A program made the translations under genes and the position numbers. A stretch of 64,000 bases of DNA from SZUA-442 sp035461905 (GTDB lineage Bacteria > Actinomycetota > Acidimicrobiia > Spongiisociales > UBA5794): NCBI GenBank assembly GCA_035461905.1, contig DATHUV010000088.1:1-64000 (forward strand), read 5' to 3'. How positions within the stretch are numbered: position 1 is the first letter of the stretch; every line of letters starts with the position of its first letter. Under the pieces are notes generated by a model that saw nothing but the letters and a program-made list of their open reading frames with translations, was not told the origin of the DNA and ran no database searches. Positions 59,732 through 64,000 of this stretch are shown here, in pieces.

Positions 59732-60370
59732 ATGCCAGACCCAAGACCGATCGCCGTCCTCATCTCGGGGAGTGGCTCGAACCTCCAGGCCCTCATCGAT
59801 GCTGGCGAACGCGGTGAGCTCGACTGCAGGATCAGGGTCGTCGTCGCAGACCGTCCCGGCGCCCGAGGGCTCGAGCGTGCACGGCACGCAGGTATCCCGA
59901 CGGTGGTCGTCCCATGGGAACAGTCTGACGACAGGGTGTCGTTCACCTCTGCCATCTGCGACGCGGCCACGAATCATGGCGCGACCGGTCTCGTCCTCGC
60001 AGGGTTCATGAGGGTCCTCGCCCCGAACGCGATCGAGAGGTTCCCGAACGCGATCCTCAACATCCACCCTGCACTCCTCCCGTCGTTTCCCGGAGCACGC
60101 GCCGTGGAACTCGCGCTCGACCACGGTGTGACCCTCACCGGGGTCACCGTCCACTTCGTCGACGAACAGGTGGACCACGGCCCGATCATCGCTCAACAGG
60201 CAGTGCCTGTGCATCCCGGTGACGATCGTGAGACGCTCCATGCCCGGATCCAGGAGGTGGAGCATCGTCTCTACCCGAAAGTCGTCGCGGCGTTCGGGCG
60301 GGGCGACCTGACCGTGGTGGGTCGTCGGGTCCACTGGGCCGACGCATCCCGGGCCCTGGAGGCCGTGTGA
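59732..60370 (+). CDS. purN: Phosphoribosylglycinamide formyltransferase
   Basis: Formylates GAR in purine synthesis using 10-formyl-THF. The 212-residue enzyme has VLISGSGSNLQALIDA, GFMRVLAPNAI, the catalytic N and H in NIHPALLPSF, and D in VTVHFVDEQVDHGPII. TAGAAT is 8 nt before the ATG (leaderless-like). It overlaps purH by 4 nt. Confidence 0.96.
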   Translation: MPDPRPIAVLISGSGSNLQALIDAGERGELDCRIRVVVADRPGARGLERARHAGIPTVVVPWEQSDDRVSFTSAICDAATNHGATGLVLAGFMRVLAPNAIERFPNAILNIHPALLPSFPGARAVELALDHGVTLTGVTVHFVDEQVDHGPIIAQQAVPVHPGDDRETLHARIQEVEHRLYPKVVAAFGRGDLTVVGRRVHWADASRALEAV

Positions 60371-61887
60371 TCGACGCGATCCCCGTGAAGCGGGCACTCA
60401 TCTCGGTATCAGACAAGCGCGGAATCACGGAGCTCGCCGCGGCCCTCGCCGATGAGGGCGTCGAGATCGTCTCGTCCGGTGGTACGGCGCACCACCTCGA
60501 ACAGTCGGGGATCGCAGTCGTGCGTGTCGAGGATGTGACGGGGGAGCCGGAGCTGCTCGGTGGACGCGTCAAGACACTCCACCCGAAGGTCCACGGCGGC
60601 ATCCTCGCCGACCTCGACGTTGAAGCGCATCGGCGGAACCTCCTCGACTTCGGCATCGAGCCGTTCGAGCTCGTCGTCGTCAACCTGTATCCGTTCGAGG
60701 CGACGGTCGCATCAGGCGCCTCGACGGATGAGATCATCGAGAAGATCGACATCGGCGGACCGACCATGATCCGCGCCGCTGCGAAGAACCACGCATGGGT
60801 GGCCACTGTCGTGTCGCCGGACCGATACGGGGACGTGATTGCAGCTGTTGCCGGGGGAGGGACGACGGCGTCGTTTCGGCAGGAACTCGCAAGGGAGGCG
60901 TTCTTCCGGACAGCGCAGTACGACGCGGCGATCGTGAACTGGTTCGAGCGCGAAGGAGCTGATCGGCTCGCACTCGCCCTCACCAAGAAGGCATCGCTGC
61001 GATACGGGGAGAACCCGCACCAACCAGCTGCGCTCTACGCCGCCGATGGTTCGAGGGGCTGGTGGGTGGGCGCCGAGCAGCTCCAGGGCAAGGAGATGTC
61101 GTTCAACAACTGGGCCGACGCCGATGCTGCCTGGCGCCTCGTGTCCGACCTCCCCGACGGTTCGGTCGCGATCCTCAAGCACATGAACGCCTGTGGGGTG
61201 GCGAGGGGGGCCACGATGGCCGAGGCGTTCGACAAGGCGTGGGAGTGCGACCCGATGTCGGCGTTCGGCGGGGTCATTGCATGCAATGGTCCCGTCGACG
61301 GAGCGACTGCGACTGCGATCAGCCGCTTCTTCGTCGAGATCGTGATTGCTCCCTCAATCGATGACGAGGCCCGTTCGATCCTCGCCGCCAAGCGCAACCT
61401 CCGCGCGTTCGTGGCACCTCCGCCGTCCGGATTCGACCTCGACATCCGGTCGATCGACGATGGGTTCCTCATCCAGAAGACCGACATGATCGGTGGGGGA
61501 TCCCGAGATTGGGAGTCGAAGGCGAGGAATCCGACCGATGCAGAGCTGCGCGATCTCGAGATGGCGTGGGTCATCGCCGCCTACACGAAGTCGAACGCGA
61601 TCGTGCTCGTCAAGGATGGAGCCGCCGTCGGGGTCGGCGCTGGCGACCAGAGCCGCGTCGGAGCAGCAGAACGAGCCCTCGCGAAGGCAGGGCACCGCTC
61701 GAAAGGCGCCGTCTGTGCCTCCGATGCGTTCTTCCCGTTCCGTGACGGTCCTGACGCGATGGCTGCGGCCGGTGTCACCGCGATCGTGGCCCCCGGAGGC
61801 TCGATGCGCGACGACGAGGTGGTCCAGTCGGCGATCGACCATGATGTGGCCCTGATGTTCACGAGCGAAAGGCACTTCCGACATTGA
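60367..61887 (+). CDS. purH: Bifunctional AICAR formyltransferase/IMP cyclohydrolase
   Basis: Last two steps of IMP synthesis. 506 residues: the cyclohydrolase half (about 1-190) has ALISVSDKRGITELAAAL and GGRVKTLHPKVHGGIL; the transferase half has the YGENPHQPA motif and LKHMNACGVA with the catalytic K-H pair. GTG 60367 overlaps purN. It overlaps folD by 4 nt, which supplies the formyl donor pathway. Confidence 0.97.
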   Translation: MIDAIPVKRALISVSDKRGITELAAALADEGVEIVSSGGTAHHLEQSGIAVVRVEDVTGEPELLGGRVKTLHPKVHGGILADLDVEAHRRNLLDFGIEPFELVVVNLYPFEATVASGASTDEIIEKIDIGGPTMIRAAAKNHAWVATVVSPDRYGDVIAAVAGGGTTASFRQELAREAFFRTAQYDAAIVNWFEREGADRLALALTKKASLRYGENPHQPAALYAADGSRGWWVGAEQLQGKEMSFNNWADADAAWRLVSDLPDGSVAILKHMNACGVARGATMAEAFDKAWECDPMSAFGGVIACNGPVDGATATAISRFFVEIVIAPSIDDEARSILAAKRNLRAFVAPPPSGFDLDIRSIDDGFLIQKTDMIGGGSRDWESKARNPTDAELRDLEMAWVIAAYTKSNAIVLVKDGAAVGVGAGDQSRVGAAERALAKAGHRSKGAVCASDAFFPFRDGPDAMAAAGVTAIVAPGGSMRDDEVVQSAIDHDVALMFTSERHFRH

Positions 61888-62780
61888 GCGCCACCATCCT
61901 CTCAGGAACTGACGTCGCTGCCATCGTCCGCTCCAGCGTCGCACAGGACGTCACCGAGCTCGAGGCACTCGGGACGAACGTGGGCCTCGCAACGGTGCTC
62001 GTCGGCGATGATCCGGCTTCTCACGTGTACGTGTCGTACAAGCACAAGGACGCCCGCTCCGTCGGTATCGCCTCCATCGATGTCAAGCTGCCGGCCCGGG
62101 CAACCCAGGCCGAAGTCATGGACGCCGTCGACGAGCTCAATGCGCGCGCAGACGTCACCGGCATCATCGTCCAGCTACCCCTGCCTGACCACCTCGACGG
62201 TGAGGCGGCGGTCGAACGCGTCCTCCCGTCCAAAGATGCCGATGGCCTCCACCCCTTCAACCTCGGACGGATGATCCTCGGGAGGCCCGCCCCACTCCCT
62301 GCAACACCATCGGGTGTGATGATGCTCCTGAGCCACTACGGCATCGCGACGGAAGGCAGGACTGCCGTGGTCGTCGGCAGGAGCTTCCTCGTCGGCAAGC
62401 CGATGGGCCTCCTCCTCGGAGCAAAAGGTGTCGACGCAACGGTCGTCCAGGCGCACTCTCGTACGCTGGACCTCCCTGCCGTGTGCCGATCCGCGGACAT
62501 CCTCGTCACTGCGGTCGGGAGTCCGGGCATGGTCACGGCGGAGTTCGTCAAGCCCGGCGCGGTCGTGATCGATGTCGGGACGAACCGCACCGACGACGGT
62601 CTCGTCGGCGACGTAGCATTCGACGAGGTTGCCGAGGTCGCTTCTGCGATCACCCCGGTCCCCGGTGGCGTCGGCCCCATGACGAGAGCGTCACTTCTCG
62701 CCAACACCGTGATGCTCGCCCATGCGGCACGCGCCGCGGCCCAGGGCGGAATTCCCAGTTCGACAACACGGATGGAGTAG
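61884..62780 (+). CDS. folD: Methylene-THF dehydrogenase/cyclohydrolase
   Basis: Interconverts 5,10-methylene-THF and 10-formyl-THF, making the formyl donor used by purN and purH. The 298-residue protein has VYVSYKHKDARSVGI with the catalytic lysine, GIIVQLPLPDHLD, VVGRSFLVGKPMGLLL and PVPGGVGPMTRASLL. It starts at TTG 61884 inside the purH stop. It is 2 nt before icd. Confidence 0.97.
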   Translation: MSATILSGTDVAAIVRSSVAQDVTELEALGTNVGLATVLVGDDPASHVYVSYKHKDARSVGIASIDVKLPARATQAEVMDAVDELNARADVTGIIVQLPLPDHLDGEAAVERVLPSKDADGLHPFNLGRMILGRPAPLPATPSGVMMLLSHYGIATEGRTAVVVGRSFLVGKPMGLLLGAKGVDATVVQAHSRTLDLPAVCRSADILVTAVGSPGMVTAEFVKPGAVVIDVGTNRTDDGLVGDVAFDEVAEVASAITPVPGGVGPMTRASLLANTVMLAHAARAAAQGGIPSSTTRME

Positions 62781-62782
62781 CA

Positions 62783-63988
62783 ATGGCGACACCGATCACC
62801 AAGTCCGAGGACGGCCTTCGAGTACCGAATGACCCGATCCTCCCCTTCATAGAGGGCGACGGCATCGGTCCGGACATCTGGGCATCCGCACAGAACGTAT
62901 TCGACGCAGCCGTCGCGAAGGCATACGGGGGAGATCGCTCGATTGCGTGGATGGAAGTCCTCGCTGGCGAGAAGGCATTCAACGAAACGGGTGAATGGCT
63001 CCCCGACGAGACCGTCGAGGCCTTCCGCACCTACCTCGTCGGCATCAAGGGGCCACTCACCACGCCCGTCGGCGGCGGAATCCGATCCCTGAACGTTGCG
63101 CTTCGTCAGATCCTCGACCTGTATGTGTGCCTCCGCCCGGTCCGGTGGTACGCCGGAGTGCCCTCGCCCGTCAAGCACCCCGAAGCGGTCGACATGGTGA
63201 TCTTCCGTGAGAACACCGAGGATGTGTACGCCGGCAAGGAACTCGAGGCAGGATCCGAGGGGGTTCGGAAGCTGCTGGCCTTCCTCGACGAAACCTATGG
63301 GTGGGACATACGCGCTGACTCGGGGCTCGGCATCAAGCCGATCTCGGAGACGGGTACGAAGCGCCTCGTCCGTGCTGCGATCCAGTACGCCCTCGACCAG
63401 GGTCGGCGGTCCGTGACGCTCGTCCACAAGGGAAACATCATGAAGTTCACGGAGGGGGCGTTCCGTGAGTGGGGCTACGAGGTCGTGCGCGACGAGTTCG
63501 CCGATGTGGCCGTCGGTTGGGAGGACTGCAACGGGCAGCCCGGTGACCGCATGCTCGTCAAAGATGTCATCGCCGATGCCTTCCTCCAGCAGATCCTCAC
63601 ACGACCTGCCGAGTACGACGTCATCGCGACCATGAACCTCAACGGCGACTACATATCCGACGCGCTCGCCGCACAGGTCGGTGGCATCGGCATCGCACCG
63701 GGGGGAAACATCAACTATGAGTCCGGGTTCGCGATCTTCGAGGCGACCCACGGGACGGCTCCGAAGTATGCGGGACTTGACAAGGTGAACCCCGGATCTG
63801 TCATCCTCTCGGGGGAGATGATGTTCCGGTACCTCGGCTGGGCCGAGGCAGCGGACCTGATCGTCACCGGCATGGAGGCCGCGATCGGCGACAGGATCGT
63901 CACCTATGACTTCGCTCGGCTGATGGAGAACGCCACCGAGGTCTCGTGCTCGGCCTTCGGTGAAGCCGTGGTCGACAGGATGTCATAG
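62783..63988 (+). CDS. icd: NADP-type isocitrate dehydrogenase
   Basis: Makes 2-oxoglutarate in the TCA cycle. 401 residues, the E. coli-like homodimeric type: IPFIEGDGIG-type opening LPFIEGDGIGPDI, substrate loop GGGIRSLN with the regulatory serine, FRENTEDVYAG, and HGTAPKYAGLDKVNP. The Lys-Tyr in APKYAG is that of NADP rather than NAD enzymes. ATG 62783 has GGATGGAG upstream. A ribosome-binding site follows at the window end. Confidence 0.93.
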   Translation: MATPITKSEDGLRVPNDPILPFIEGDGIGPDIWASAQNVFDAAVAKAYGGDRSIAWMEVLAGEKAFNETGEWLPDETVEAFRTYLVGIKGPLTTPVGGGIRSLNVALRQILDLYVCLRPVRWYAGVPSPVKHPEAVDMVIFRENTEDVYAGKELEAGSEGVRKLLAFLDETYGWDIRADSGLGIKPISETGTKRLVRAAIQYALDQGRRSVTLVHKGNIMKFTEGAFREWGYEVVRDEFADVAVGWEDCNGQPGDRMLVKDVIADAFLQQILTRPAEYDVIATMNLNGDYISDALAAQVGGIGIAPGGNINYESGFAIFEATHGTAPKYAGLDKVNPGSVILSGEMMFRYLGWAEAADLIVTGMEAAIGDRIVTYDFARLMENATEVSCSAFGEAVVDRMS

Positions 63989-63991
63989 AAC

Positions 63992-63998
63992 GAGGAGG
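63992..63998 (+). promoter_or_regulatory. Ribosome-binding site of a gene beyond the window
   Basis: GAGGAGG lies 3 nt after the icd stop with no start codon before the window ends. It implies another plus-strand gene, probably cotranscribed with icd. Confidence 0.6.
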
Positions 63999-64000
63999 AA

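Noticed and set aside
1..64000. tRNA, rRNA, CRISPR arrays, insertion sequences or phage genes
   Set aside because: I looked through the intergenic regions and proteins and saw none. Most gaps are under 150 nt.

Overview
This window is high-GC, gene-dense bacterial chromosome from an actinobacterium (Actinomycetota), possibly an uncultured Acidimicrobiia-like lineage. The phylum call rests on a GuaB3-type IMP dehydrogenase paralogue, a DUF1876 protein, a pyrophosphate-type phosphofructokinase, Thr-rich-linker lipoproteins, HrcA/CIRCE control of groESL, and repeated TAnnnT boxes 6-8 nt before start codons (leaderless transcription). The class is an inference. I see no insertion sequence, prophage, CRISPR array, tRNA or rRNA.

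Layout. 1-6.4 kb: end of the spc and the alpha ribosomal block (secY, adk, map, rpmJ, rpsM, rpsK, rpsD, rpoA, rplQ). infA is absent from its usual place, and two lipoprotein genes sit between map and rpmJ. 6.4-14.1 kb: Nudix, a YIP1-like membrane protein, truA, an antiparallel threonine dehydratase, rplM-rpsI, glmM and glmS. 14.1-24.3 kb: a cytidylate-kinase-like gene, then a tightly overlapping operon with acpS, nnrE/D, alr, a P1 peptidase, UdgA, the t6A set (tsaE, tsaB, rimI, tsaD) and an M50 protease. 24.3-26.9 kb: groES-groEL behind two CIRCE boxes, then a SHOCT protein. 27-37 kb: DUF1876, PPi-phosphofructokinase, an acetyltransferase and a CoA-type Nudix from a shared palindromic promoter, an aromatic amino-acid decarboxylase, a VOC protein, an S9 peptidase, a lipoprotein with an HELGH motif, and citramalate synthase (cimA). 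37-47 kb: an unknown gene coupled to trpS, DinB, guaB3-guaA, and a convergent BMP-type nucleoside ABC importer. 47-57 kb: an orphan hybrid CheA kinase, pcrA, a FetB-like permease, an AroK-like protein, a DrrAB-like exporter and a GH1 glucosidase. 57-64 kb: a B12-binding mutase subunit with sucCD, purN-purH-folD and icd.

The best regulatory find is a complete-looking attenuator in front of cimA: a promoter, a 12-codon leader peptide rich in isoleucine and threonine, a long hairpin and an intrinsic terminator directly before the ribosome-binding site. Other leads are a short leader ORF plus hairpin before glmS, the divergent leaderless promoter pair at 29.16 kb, the orphan CheA with REC domain, and the HELGH lipoprotein. 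Much of the rest is housekeeping: translation, cell-wall precursors, purines, one-carbon metabolism and the TCA cycle.
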